From positions 1,020,067 through 1,084,066 of the forward strand of contig VXAZ01001725.1 in the NCBI GenBank assembly GCA_013399875.1: a stretch of DNA of 64,000 nucleotides. The letters run 5' to 3'. Position 1 is the first letter of the stretch; every line of letters starts with the position of its first letter. Below the pieces are notes generated by a model, which searched no databases, had not been told where the DNA came from, and saw only the letters and a list, made by a program, of their open reading frames with translations. The stretch comes from Gymnorhina tibicen (lineage: Eukaryota; Chordata; Aves; Passeriformes; Artamidae). Shown here piece by piece: positions 47,149-60,200 of the stretch. Position numbers and translations under genes: made by a program.

Positions 47149-50100
47149 ATATTGAGTCTTTCAGGGACAGACAGGTATTTCCACAACCCCACTGAGGCTG
47201 GAAGGAGATGGGTATTGCCTCTGTGACTCCTTTTGGGGATAGGATGTCGATTGGTGTGCAGTGAGGCTGTGTTTTGATGAACTAATACTGTGACTAAATG
47301 AACCATCACGAGTCTCCTTGGCTGATGAAGTTACCTGGTAACAAGATGAACTCCTGATTAGATTTTGCTGGGAGCCAGAAAGAGTGTGATTTGTAGGGTG
47401 CATTTTAAAACCACTGTGCAAGGAATTATGTGCAGTAATCCTGATATTGTTTTAAACCCTTAATTCTCTACTCTTTCGCTTGAAAACATGTCCTGAGAGC
47501 TGCACAGTGGATTGATTAACAGGCCAACACTTCAGTTTTATATGGTGGTGGTAGAAAAGATAGCACTGGGTTGGGTTCCTGGTTACTTTATGCAGGAGAC
47601 AACAGCATCAGTGCAGAGGTGTTTGGGCATGCTGTACCTGTCAGGCAGAGCCGTGTGTCCATGAATCCCATCTGACAGGTAACATTGCAGCACCAGGAAA
47701 AAAAATGACAAAACAGCCAAAGTGTGGAAAAGTGAGGGACACAAAACTTCAGCAGCTCTGAGTGCATGGGAGGACAAACCTCAGGGAACACAGGAGCAGA
47801 GACCAGCTGCAGCACTGAAATCTGATGCAAAAGCTAATCAGTCAATAACTTTTCTCCCCCGGCGTCCCCCACACTGGAGTGAAGATGGGGCCAAGGCAGC
47901 GCTTTCCTGCCCCCAGCCCGACACCATCCTCTGCCACTTCCCCTGCCTACACCCAGAGCAGCAAAGCTGGTTGGCATCTCTCCAGCAGGCCCTGCCTCTG
48001 CAGCTTTGGCTGCATCCCAGCAGGACAGACATCCCACCAGCTGCATGAGAATGAGGGCTGGGCTGAGACAGGAGTTGTGCCCTTCTCTCAGGTGATGGAT
48101 GGTGACTGTCACTGTCTCCATCGATAGCAGCCCCCAGCTGCTGTTGGACATGAACCGTTTGGTAAATCTGATCGTGTTTACACTAACAGTGTTTGACAGG
48201 CCTCATCAGGTTGCAATGCAAATGTTTCTGCATCAGCTGCTCCCAGAAGAGGGACGTGGTGGAGAGGCCACGAGCACCCAGCAAACACAAGCTGCAAACA
48301 AATTTCAGCTTACACGTGTGTTCCAGAAGGGAGCCAGAAAACATAACTGTGTCGGGAAATAGACAAAGAAGCTTGAAGACTTTGGTAAGAAACTTCTGCA
48401 ACCAGAATTTCTTCACAATTATAATAATATAGACGTCAAATTAGGCAGTGTTTCTACTGGTTTTGTTGCAAAAGTAGCACCTCACTTAGGAAAGGGAAGC
48501 AACCAGCTGGCATGAGATTTTTTCTGAGATCCTTCCCCACTTGCTTGTTGCTCATGAAGCTAAGAGCTTGTGTTACCTGTTGCACAGGTATGGTTATCCT
48601 GCTCTGGTTAAAATGGACTGTAGCTGTTGCAAGGACACCTCTTCTTTGGGGGTGATGTGTGGGTTGTGAGGGGGGACTCCCCTGGCACAGTCCCTCTCCA
48701 GTGTCCCCAGGGCTGAGGGGGCAGAGGGGCAGAGCGGTGGCTGTACCCCCCACCCTGGCCCACACCTCCACCAAGTTTGAGCAGACTCTCTTCTCCAGCT
48801 CACTGCTGGCACAAAAGGAAGTTAAACTCTCAAAAGTAAATATCCTCTTGAACACCATGAGAAATTCCAAGCCTATCGTATAAAATTTTGAATTGTACTT
48901 TGTTTAAAGCTTTGTTTAAAGCACAGCAACAACAGAGTTTTCCCAGTGGCAAAGCCCCAGACCGTTTGAAGCCTAACTTCAGATGTAGACTTCAAATGTA
49001 CTTCAGATGTAGATATTTCTCCTCTGAGACCAGTCCAAATCCTCCTCTCTAAATCATATGAAAAAAACAGGCAAATGGTAATGCTTGGTAAGTTTGAACC
49101 TGGTTCATGGCATTAAAATGGGAGGAAATCCTGAGTATATGATGCACCGTCCATGCAGTCTGTGCTGTTTGATGGTAGCAATCACACCAAACTATCTCCC
49201 TGAGCTGGACCCCAAACATTTCTGGGCAAAGAAGAAAATGGTAAGTCAAAGTTTCCTTCCTGTATTCCAGTCAGAGGTGAGGTGCAGGCCCTCCAACCAT
49301 AGGGTAGATCTTGGTCTCCCTCTAGTGATGGGCCTACCAACAGCAATGGAAAACCAAGCTCCAGCTTCCTACTTCCATCCTTCCCCTCCACCCTGGCCTC
49401 ATGCCCTGGTGGCACAGAATGGCTCAGACCCTTCACCCAGCCCAGGTCTCCTCACAAAAATACTTCCTGACATCTTTCCACTCCACACCAGTGCCCAGAA
49501 TTCCTAGTGCCTGGCTCATGGGATAGCCCTCATCACTGAGCCTCCTCTCAGTGTGTTCTGGTCAACAACTGTGCTAATATTTCATACCCAGAATGCTGCA
49601 TTGTGCAGGAACAAGAGACATGCGCTTCTGCCTTTCATTGCTGCAGAGATTTCCTGAAGGACACCCATCACTGCAGCTCCCCAGTGCTTGTCACCTCAGG
49701 AAAGGCAGAGATAACCATGACACACATGAGTCGTGTGGCCCTTGGGGACATATCCAGCCACCAGTGTATGTGCTCTCCAGGAGCATCCACCTCCGATGCT
49801 GGATGCTGGAGAAGCTGAAGGTCTCAAAGCAGCTGTTCTGAAGTCACTTGAGGTAGGAGCCCACTTGCATAGTGGCACTGTGTCCTGTGGAAGTGAGATG
49901 GGGCAGCCTGGGAAGCTCAGAGTACCCACAGTCTCTGGTGTTGAGTCATGAAGCAACTCAGAGCACATTTACCTCTGTGAAGTCCATAAGGATGCATATG
50001 AACATCTTGAGTCATGTGTTGTGGGCCAATTTCATTGGTAACCATGAGCTGGATGAGCAAGGATTCCGTAGGTCTGGTGACATCAACTATACTGCCTCCT

Positions 50101-52168
50101 GAATTTCACAGCAAGGTCTTTCAATTCTGTCACTTTTCAGTGACATCGTCTCTTGCAGAGCTTCTCATTGTCCATTCAGAGCTTCATTGCAGGACATGAT
50201 TAAAATTAGGAAGTTTCCAAAAGTCGTGTTCTTGAGAGGAACAAACAAGGGGAAAATGCCCTGAGCAATGTGTCAACATGATCTGGAGACCCACTTGGGA
50301 AAATGATGTTTAATTATATGAGACATATTGTCATCCTTTTTTTTCTTTTCCATTTATTCCTTTTAATTTTTAATGCTTTTGCATAAAGATTTTCCTAGTA
50401 GAAAACTATCAGTAAGGTTGGTAAAAATAATTGGATGCCCACCTTGAAATGAGAGCTGAAATGGATATGATCTTGCATGTAAACATTTTCAAGCCAGGAA
50501 TGTGAAGAATGATGTGAAATTAGAAGAGATTGTATTATTTGGAAAATTCAGAAAATAAACAAGGACGTTTTTGTGGGCTGGACCTGCTGTTCTCCTGGCA
50601 CACAACTGACTTACCATCACAATAACACTGATTTTTTATTGTTCTCTTTCTTTCAGTCAGACTGCCAAATGAGAGAGTATGAGAGAGTTAACTATTTTGT
50701 AATTCTCTTTGGTTTTTATGTATTGAGATTTTGAATGTTCAAACTCTAAGCATTGTTCTAAGTAGACTTCAAGTGCTAAATTTTTTAATCAGGTGTAGTG
50801 ACAGGAATTGCTAAAGGTACCGACTGCAAAAATTCATAAACAGTCAAGTTTAAACTCCTCATTAACAAAATAAGTTACTCCAAATTAGGACAGCACTCAA
50901 GATGTATTTAAGGGGCTCATATTTATTAAAGTCTTCTCTTTGCCTGATGATCTATTGCGTGTTCTCGGGAAAGGTTCCTTTCTACTGAAGAGAAGATATG
51001 CAAAGGGGTATTTAATACTCAGAATCATTTGTTGCGACGGTTCCCCCGTGGGCTGAAATATTAACATGGAAAGTGTGTTTCAGAGAATCACACGGAGGAT
51101 GGTGTCTTCAACACCAAACAAGCTGCAGTTATGCCAATAAACTGCTTATGGATGTTTTTAAGGACTCCTGTTTTTGACAGAGAAAGCTGAAACGAGCGTG
51201 TGACGTTTCACTACAGGGTCGAGCTGTTCTCTGTCAGGGCGAACCCAAGGCCTTTCAAAACCCTTCATGACAAGGCACATTAAGTTCAGACCAAGTGAAA
51301 AAGGTGTTGAAAACCAAAAAGCTCTCAGGTGCAGACTGTACATCAAATAAAAATGAAGCAGCAACCTCCAAAGCTGACAGCTATGGCAACACTGCTGCTG
51401 TACACATTGAGATGCATGACGGATTTGAACACAGGTCATCTGGGTGACAGCAAAATGTCTAGTGTTCTTGGGATGTGGTGTTAAACCTGAGAAACCCCTC
51501 TAGCAACTGTCTTGTTGAAACACGGGGTCTTTTTCCACACAGAGCTTTGGTTTTGAGAAGTTCCACACGGGCCCAGCTTTGATTTTTTATTTAGTCACTT
51601 GTCTCAAAAGTATCTCAGCTTTATGTCATTGATTTGTTCTCAAATCTCCTGGTACCTAGTGAAAGGCAAATATGAGCCTGCCTCATTCCTTCATCTGGTA
51701 CAGCCTTGTCAATCTTCAGAGCAGTCTGGGAATAAAGATTGGGAAGACACCAAGCAAGACCCTGGGGGGGTCAATTCAGTTCCAGCCTGAGCGTGAGGGA
51801 TGATGGGAGACTTTTTGAACACAAATGCTGGAGGCTTCAATGTCACCTGTTGATAAAATAACAGGAAAAAACGTATGGTCACCCAATAGCTCATAACTGC
51901 TAGTACCCAGTAGGGGAAAAGGGGTGGATGAAGTCCCAAGTCCCATCCCCTGGGATACGGGTGTAGCAGTTCTCATAAACAGGGACTTGACCTTTAGATG
52001 CCATCAGCAGCCAACATGATCCTGTCGGGACCTCCTGCCAGGAAAAGCTGATATGACTGTGAATGAGCCCTGAGAGGCTGAACAAAAGGTGGTTTTGATG
52101 TTCCTGTGCACACTCAGAGGCTGAATGACTTCTGTATAGGCTTACCAGACTTTTAGCTTCCTTGACTT
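47149..52168. other. unique noncoding stretch
   Basis: No gene or named repeat recognised. Open frames up to 140 codons (49085-49507, plus) are unrecognised. A 12-bp tandem duplication lies at 48898-48921. Confidence 0.45.
48898..48921. repeat. 12-bp tandem duplication
   Basis: CTTTGTTTAAAG occurs twice in immediate succession. A second short duplication (ACTTCAGATGTAGA words) follows at about 48975-49013. Confidence 0.85.
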
Positions 52169-52607
52169 TGATGCCTTGAGTGGCTACCTAGAAACAGAGA
52201 CTAGATGGGAATAAGGGAATAAAGGTAGGTATTTATTGGAAAGGCCTTCAAAGGTACACCCTGGGGAGCCAAAGGCTACACCCAAAAAATGGACCCCAAG
52301 ATGGACAACGAGTCACGAGTTCTTCACACTTTTATAGATTTGGTTCATTTGCATATCAGCATAAATTCTCCAATTAAAACTTTAGCTAATGATGTAAGTT
52401 CTTCAATTTCTCCACCTCTCTAGAGGCCCTAGTTTATACCTTTTGGGCCTAGGACAATCTGAGCGTCCTTGAGTAGCAAGCTCAGAGAGGCTTTGTTGTG
52501 TCTGTCTGGCCTAAGAAGCAGCAGCTCGCAGGCTGCAAGAAACTTCAGAGTTACACACTAGGCAACGCAGGATTTGAAAAATATAAAAGTTAAAACCTAA
52601 GGCATCA
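52169..52607 (-). mobile_element. solo LTR, family X copy C
   Basis: A 439-bp element with intact TGATGCCTT...AAGGCATCA ends and exact ACTT target duplications (52165-52168 and 52608-52611). Reversed TATA (52329-52336) and octamer (52347-52354) are intact. By eye it differs from copy B at roughly 8 percent over the shared 335 bp of the TATA-to-U5 side. It is very close to copy A in the U3 stretch where B departs. No retroviral genes adjoin it. Confidence 0.92.
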
Positions 52608-54274
52608 ACTTCCTAAAAGGTGTGTGAAACTTTCCCTCATACATGGCTTTATTCACACACCTTTTCTCTTTCTCAGTTCATTAGAGGAATTAAAGAATAG
52701 GATAATCACATGACCAGAAGGACTGAACGGGGGGATGAAGCAGCTGAAAACCCCAACAGGAGCACCTCAGACATGTTCTCTTACTCGCCAGATAATTAAA
52801 GGAGAAGATGAGAGCCACAAAACGAGTGTGTGTTTGATCAGAAGCTATAAGGTTTGCTCTTTGATCCTGATAAACTGTAAAGAAAAACAGTTTATGAAAA
52901 GAATGGAAAAATATCCCCTATTAACATCAAATAGGAAATCCTTGTCATGGCAAGGAAATGAAATATGGATGGCAGATCAAAAGTGTGTTCTATAGAAAAA
53001 GGCCCACCTGTCTTGCATAAATGTCTGCTCCCTTAAAAGTGGGGATTTCAGTCTTCACAGGGCCCTTTTGAGAAATGCATCAGAGAATTTAGAATTAACA
53101 GGGATGAGAAAAGAAACTAGTAAGACCCAAAGTTAAAAATGCAAGAAGACTGGAAGATCAGTATTTCAAGAGAGAGACATAAACTGCTTTTCCTGTTATA
53201 AAACTTGAAGTTACATAAGAAAAATTCAAAAACTCACCAATTATTTTATCACAAACCAAATAACCTCTTAAAATGAGGTACAGTCCATCAGCAGAGAGAC
53301 AGGGGAGCTCTGTGCCACCCTTATCTGCACACCAGACCCTGCAAAGCACAAAATAAATGCTGGGTGTTGGTATGGACACCTCCTGTGTGTCCTTCAGGAG
53401 ATACCAACACCATGATGAGACTGAAGGACTGGTTAAGTTCACTTTAAATAATGTAATTTGGATTGGTTGCCATAACTTTCTTCATATTGCAAAGTTAAGA
53501 TCTGAAACAGCATCAGACAGGAGCCAGACAGGGAACTCCCTGAGAAAAACAGGATGAAGCTGCTCCTGCCAAGAAGACAGAAATTGCTCCAGCTCCCCTC
53601 AGATAGCCAAGCTGCTCTGTGGCCACCACCTCCCCCAGGACACGGAGTTCCCCAGCCAACAAACACAACCTTATCCATCACCCTGAAGGCAGCTACTGTG
53701 GTACAGCCCTTCCTCATGGGAGGGAGGCCATGAAGAACCAGGCTCTGTCATTGTAATTCTTGCTGGAAAGCTTCTTCCTCTCCAATAAACATGAATGATG
53801 AGGTACCAGCTCAAAATTTTGCCTTCCCCAACTTTCTGTGGGCCTGTGCTCTCTTAATGTTGTATAAATGCTGATTTTGGCATTTAATAGTCCGTAGCTC
53901 AGAGCTGCAATAAACTCAGACTGATCTAATAATGAATGACAAGCTTAATAATGTAACAAACTAGGAGCTAAAGTCAGTCTCCAGGGTTTAATAAGGCTGC
54001 CAAATAAGAAAGCATTAGTTATGTATTACAGCCCTAACAGCTGAAAATGTTGGTGTGAACAGAGCAGTGACAAATGGGGCCGGTGAGGGTTTTTTTTCTG
54101 GTGTTTGATGGGCATGAAACTGCTTGTCAGCTCATTTCCAGTATAAAGAGGCGTTAGGTTTCTATTATACTGGTGTACCTATGGAATGAAGAACAGCTGC
54201 CACGTGTTTGCTGTTTTGTCAGTCATGCATGTTTGTTCTGGTTTGTTTGGTCAGGGAACACAGGGAAGGTGTAG
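52608..54274. other. unique noncoding stretch
   Basis: No gene recognised. The AT-rich stretch at about 53870-54050 is listed separately as a possible conserved element. Confidence 0.45.
53870..54050. promoter_or_regulatory. candidate conserved noncoding block
   Basis: AT-rich, non-repetitive sequence dense in TAAT-type words (AATAATGAATGACAAGC, TTAATAATGTAAC, GGTTTAATAAGG), a texture often seen in vertebrate noncoding elements bound by homeodomain factors. This is pattern impression only. Confidence 0.15.
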
Positions 54275-54355
54275 GATCACAGTTGGAAGGGACCCCTGGA
54301 GGTCCCCTGGTTCCAGGACACACCCGGATCAGGTGGCTTGCCTTGTGCTGTCAAG
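54275..54355 (-). mobile_element. short CR1 LINE fragment (left arm of inverted pair)
   Basis: GATCACAGTTGGAAGGGACC, then CTGGAGGTCCCCTGGTTCC and GGATCAGGTGGCTTGCC, follows the reversed 3' end of an avian CR1 subfamily. About 80 bp, noncoding. Confidence 0.7.
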
Positions 54356-54442
54356 ATTCTTTTTCACACCTCCACTGAGAACCCTTTTTTTCATTACATC
54401 TGCTCAAGATTTCCCACATTCCATTTCAGATGATATAGAAGA

Positions 54443-54612
54443 TCTGGAACTGGCTGCCCAGGGAGGTCATGGAGTCTCCCTCTCTGGACACATTCCACCT
54501 GGACTTGTTTCTATGTCACCGGCTCCAAGTGACCCTGCCCTGGGAGGGGGCTTGGACTGGATGATCTCCAGAGGTTCCTCCCAACCCTAAAAATTCTGGG
54601 ATTCTGTGATCC
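54443..54612 (+). mobile_element. CR1 LINE 3'-end fragment (right arm of inverted pair)
   Basis: TCTGGAACTGGCTGCCCAGG, then CATGGAGTCTCCCTCTCTGG, then TTGGACTGGATGATCTCCAG, ending ATTCTGGGATTCTGTGATCC, is the forward CR1 3' end with its tail. About 170 bp, 5'-truncated. Confidence 0.92.
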
Positions 54613-57206
54613 TGTTCCCATTTCATTTCAGAATGAAATCCTGGCTGCAAAAAACTCGGATCTGAACTTGAATGCAAACTTCCAATGTGTTGCTTTGGTT
54701 CCTCTGTAGGTTTACTACCTGCACACGTAAGGAGCGAGATCAGCAGTCAAGGCTGAGAAGAGCACCTGAAATTAGGAAATGCAGTAGTTGTTGGAAGTGC
54801 CTCCAAAAACGTTGACAAATGTTTTCAATGAACATTTGTGGTGCTTGAAAAAACTGTTGTAATAAAATACTTGGTGTGTCCCAAGGAGGTGGAGAGATGA
54901 AGACTGAAATCAGCATGTCCTCCTGTCCAGAGAGAAGCACTTCTGGAACAGAAGGGAATAATAAATAATCTCTTAAAATCTGCTGCTAGATCTTAGTTCC
55001 TTGAGAGAGCAAGACAGGATGAAATGGCAAAAGCAGAGAGATCTGATTGCCTGGCAACCCACAGGAAAAAAAATGGTGAATTAATCCAGCAATCTCAAAT
55101 TAAGTACAGATAATGCGAGTGCTGGGACAATGAGTACAAAAAAGGCAGAACCTCTCAAGAGCTCCATTTTTTCCATTAATTTTGGGTATCTTATTGGTAT
55201 AACATTTCTTTTTACACTTTCATAAGAGACCTAATACTTTCAGATCCATAGTTCAGCCTCAGCTACAGCAGAAAAAACTGTTGCCTTTTATGACAGAGCT
55301 AATAAAGTCAGGTTTGCCACATAACCCCTGTCTGAGGAGGGAAGTTATAATTTGTAATTTCCAGAATATCTACCAAATAGTCTGAAGCTGCGTTGCAATA
55401 GATACAACAGGAAATCAACAGGCCCCCTGTAAAATGACATTAGAGCCTCGGAGATAGAATATGCAGCAATTATAAAGCAGACACGCAGGCTTCACATTTC
55501 TCATAAGCATCATTAAAATTAAATTAGAAACAACGCTTCAAAGATAACAGATCATATCTTGCTTTAGCATTATCTTGGTTCTCTGGGGCTTAATAATTTC
55601 CAGAGAGAAAATGTCTCAGATCCACCAGGCTTTCTGGAGTGTGCCCTGTGGTACCCAGGAGAAACTTCTGGTCTGAGTCACTGACTACATATTTTGGGTC
55701 ATAACCCCTTGTTCATTTTTCTCCAGGCTCTGTCACAACAAAATCAGCCAAGGATGAGCAGCTGGGATCTTGCAAAACCTAACACAAATGGCCACACAGA
55801 CATTCCTGTGACCCCTCATGAACTTGGAGTCAGTGGCTGCACAACACTCGTGTTGGTGTTCATGCCTTAACCTCTGACATCAAGATCTCCAGACAATCTC
55901 TGCAAACAATGCAATATCTTTAACTGCAGAATTAAAAAAGCAGAGGGATGATTTAGACCAGTGTTCTCCAGCTACACATCCTGGCCCAGAAAGAACCTCA
56001 GTCAGAGCTGAATGCAGACATTGAAATAGAGAGAGTAAAAAAGAAGAAATAAGTAAGAGAACCTTGGGGAAATTAAAATGAAAATGAAACTCCAAGGAGC
56101 TAAATTAAATAACTGTGACACCATTAAAGAGACAAGGAAGCGCGTAGGAGGCATTTGCAAAAGAAGTTGAGAGATCTCTGGACCTGGATGGTCAATGAGG
56201 CGTTACAGCACAGCCCCGAAAAGCACACGGGAGCACAGCAGCTCAGGGTGTGGCTAAAGCTCAGTCTGCCCTTGGTGTGAAGGGCCATGTCCAGGTGCAC
56301 ACAGCATGAACAGCAGTTATTCCACAGGAGGGGGAATCCACAGGAAAGGATGCAGCTGATGGAGAAGAAGCAGGAGGGAGAAAGAGCATTTTGACTGGGG
56401 TGCCTGTTGCCAGGCGGCACAAGGAGCCTCAGTGGGGAGATGTCCTCATGGGGGAAAATGGGGTGACTTCAGAGAGTCCCACAAGAGCAGGCTCTGATCT
56501 GGTCCACATCCTGGCCAGCTCCTTCTCATCCTCCGTGGGAATGGGATGTGGGGTGGAAGGGGCAGGGAGAGGTGGCTGCCATCCTGGGAAAGCTGGAAGT
56601 GTTTCCAATAAATTTATTATTTTTATATTTTCCTTCTAGTGGCAGGTCATGCAGTCAGGTCTTTGCAAACTCTGCTGGTTTGATTGCCAATTGTTAATCA
56701 GATCCTGAACAGAAGGAATTCTTAAAAGAATGGCTTCAAAACCTCCTTTTTGTTACTTTCTTTCGTATTTCTGACAAAGTCTGTTTTCAGTAAAAGGCAA
56801 GCGAAATTCAGAAATTGATTACATATATTTTTCATCCTTAGAAGCAAGGAAATTATGGAATGGGGGAGGAGGGGATAAAAAATAAAAGAGCACATAGACT
56901 TGGTAACAGAACTAGAGGCAATATAGGTGCAACCTTTTATAGGTAACGCTTGAAGCAAGAAGCGAGGCCTCTTTATTTCATTGACAAAGATTTTTTCTAG
57001 CTCCAAGTTGCACATCTAGTAAGATTTTCGTTCCAGTCTCCAGTTTATTAGTCCCTCTCTGCTCACTTGTGCCATGTTCATGCTGATGTAGCGTTGCATT
57101 CCTGCCTTTCTTTCCTTCTTTAGATCAGCCTGAAATTCTCTCGGTCATCTTTATTGTGTACAGAAAATGCAGGTTGTGCAGTCTGCCCTTCAGGCTCAAA
57201 GCACGT
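54613..57206. other. unique noncoding stretch
   Basis: No gene recognised. The AT-rich stretch at 55430-55630 has the texture of a conserved noncoding element (AATTATAAAGCAGAC, CATTAAAATTAAATTAG, GCTTAATAATTTCC), but nothing in a single sequence can prove this. Confidence 0.4.
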
Positions 57207-57261
57207 GGGAGGAAGGAAGGAAGGAAGGAAGGAAGGAAGGAAAGAAGGAAGGAAGGAAGGG
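57207..57261. repeat. (GGAA)n tetranucleotide repeat
   Basis: About 13 GGAA units with one AAAG interruption near 57241. GGAA repeats can bind ETS factors in principle; no promoter context is seen here. Confidence 0.95.
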
Positions 57262-60200
57262 ACACAGGTAAGACAAGGAAGCCAAGCTGCTGGTCCTGCT
57301 AGGAAAAACCACAAACTTCCCCAGGAAATGGGAGAGTTTGGCCCTTATCCAGTTTCAGTTTTAGTACTTTGGTCATTCTTAAAAAAAGGTCATGTGGTTT
57401 AAAACTGTAATATTCAAAGCTGACCTGACAGGACCAGACTATCCATCTTGTTTGGACGTCTAGGACTTTTGAACACCCTGCTATCTGTGCTCTGCTAGCT
57501 GGATCCCGGCCAGCTCATTTCCTTCTCTTTCTTCTTTCCAAACCAGCAACACAGCTTTGTTCGTACTGAATTTATCTGGAAAGAATTGGTCACTGAGGGG
57601 AATGGCCCTTGACCCATCTTTTCCTCTGCTTTTTTTTTCTGCGGGCAGAAGAAAACCTCTGGGGTTTTCCATTTTCATCTGGCATCTTGAGTTATCCCAG
57701 AGCTGTACGGTGAGGACGGGTGGGATGCAGCCTGCAGGTTCAGCCAGGTGCTCAGGAGACTCTGCTCCCTCCATCTCCCACTGGACTCTGATGCCTGCCT
57801 TGTTACCCAGACACTCAGTCCAGGGTGCTGTAATGTGTGATATCTCAGCCAGGAAAGAAAAGCCTTTAAAAATATTTTTTTGATGAAAATCTCTATGGCT
57901 GTAATCCCCAGAGGTGCCAGCCTGCTGCTGCACTGAAAGCAGTGGGATATCCCACAGGTGTGTGCTGCTGCTGAGGACTGAGCTTCTGGCTGTGTCAAAC
58001 TGACCAGTGATGTTTCAAAACCTTTCTGGAGGTTTTGCACCTGTCTGGAACCTTTAAATCATTCTGGACACTTCATTCTGTGTTTTCCCCTTTTCCAGAT
58101 GACATATTCCTATGTATATTTCTGTATTTTGCATCTCTTCCAAACAATAGAGGAACGTTCTGGTACAGGAGGAGAGGTTTGGTTTAGAGGGATGAAAACA
58201 TTTTTCTATAGTGTAAAGACATTTCTCAGCCAACATCATCAGAAGCACAGGCATTTTGGGAGGTTGCAGAATGTGCTTCCATAAGGAATTAGGTCAAGTC
58301 CAAACTTGAATCTCAGCTGAGGCCTGGGCAGGGGTGCTGGACCCCTCGTGGCTCCACTGGGATGCTTGTTGGCAGAGGCCACCTTTGCTGCTGCACGCAC
58401 GGGTAGGGGACAGGGAGTATGGGCACTGTGGGATGTCTCTGGGGGTCTGGGACCCGCTCTGAGCATCTCCAGGAAGGGGATGGACAGGAGATCCCCATGC
58501 TGGAGCGAGGATCTGCTTCAGAGAGCAAGGGACACCTGGCTTTGTCCACACACCTGTGGCATTTCAAAATGTGGATCAGCACCTGGATTGCTGTTTCCTA
58601 CTCACCTCCTTTGCTATTTTCCTGCACAGGGTGAGAGCTGGTTTCATTAATGACATGAGTTTGCATGAAGCCATGAGAGTTTTGTTTTGCTTGGTTAGTC
58701 TCAAGCATGAAAATTAAGGCTAAATTAAAAAAGGAAAAGCCAGTGTAAATAGCCTCAAGTCTCTAATTAAGTTGTTTTGATCAATCCTCTGCTGAGCATG
58801 TATTTTAAGGCACTTCTACCTAATTTTTTAGAGATAATAAAACGTGATTTTTACAAGCCATGGGCTGGTGCTGACTGCATTCATGTTGTTTTACTCCTCC
58901 TGGAGCGCCCCACCACCAATTTCTGGGGTGCCATTCATAGAGCTGATCATATGCAAATAAGTTTTAAACTCTGTGTTCCATTTCAGAGGAAAGGAAGAGC
59001 ACACAATTGTATATCAAGTGATAGGTGGCACTTGCAAAGTTCATGAAGAAGTTGAAGCAAAGGTGCTGTTGACCTGGTTGTTTAATAGGTGGTGTTGGAC
59101 TGGAGCCACCTGAGCCTCCTTTCAGACAAAAATGCAACAGTTACACCCAAGCTCTTATGCTGCCCTGTTGGCCAGAATAAATTAGCTGAATTTCCACTTC
59201 AAGAGGCAACAAGACCAGGAAAAAAAAAAGCACAAAGCCAGAGATGCTGAATCAGCCACACTTTATTAATCATTGGCATCTAATTACCAGCAAGATGCAG
59301 CGTGGTTACCAAGTGTGGTGTTTCAGGAAGCTGCTGGTGAATTCTGATTGATGTCATGGTGTTGTGAAATTGCCACATCTTTTTTTTTTTTTTAAATTCC
59401 TCCTCAAATGAGTAGCAATGTGGCTGCCAAGGACAGTGTTTCAGGCTCCCTGTTTGGAGACGGAGATCCTGCTGAGCAGGATGCTGGGGATGCCCCTGGA
59501 CAGCATGGCCACTAACAAGGTCAGCTGAGGGCCCTACCTTGCCTCTCCTGGCAGAACTCCTTCCAGAGGTGAGTGTGCACTGATGGACAGAAAACTGTGA
59601 ATGTCCCAGGTACCCCCAGCAGCCATCACATCTCGGTGCCACCTTCTTTGAGGTTCCCACATCCCCAGAGCTCCCCATCCACTCCTCTCCTGTGCCCCGT
59701 CACCCCCTTGGCCCCAGGAACCTGAGTGAGCGAAGTTTATGCAGCCCTTGGGAGCTTGTGATGGAAGGTGAGTGCCAAGAGGTGCTCCTGAAAAATCTGG
59801 GTGTGTCACCCAACTGCAGGCTCCGACTTTTCTGTGTTTGGCCTGTCCCTACGTCTACAGTGAACACAGAGGATGCAGAGTATTTGGTGATGGAGTTTCC
59901 ACTCCAGCCCAACAGCATTTGAATCACTGATTTGTCCCTTTAAACCACCCAACTGTCCTCACCACTCTCTCCCTGTCACAACACCCCTCTCTGCCTTAGC
60001 TGAGAACAGATTTTTTTCTCTCTACACCTCAGGCATGGAGAATATTTGCGAACAACAGCTCTCTTGAAAGCTGGCACCTCTCCTCTCCACCAGTGCCAGT
60101 CATCATGCTGGGAATGGCACTGTGGATCACTGGAACCGTCCAACATCCCAGGGAAACACCTTACAAGCCACTTCATCATCTTCTTAATGCCCTCCCTAAT

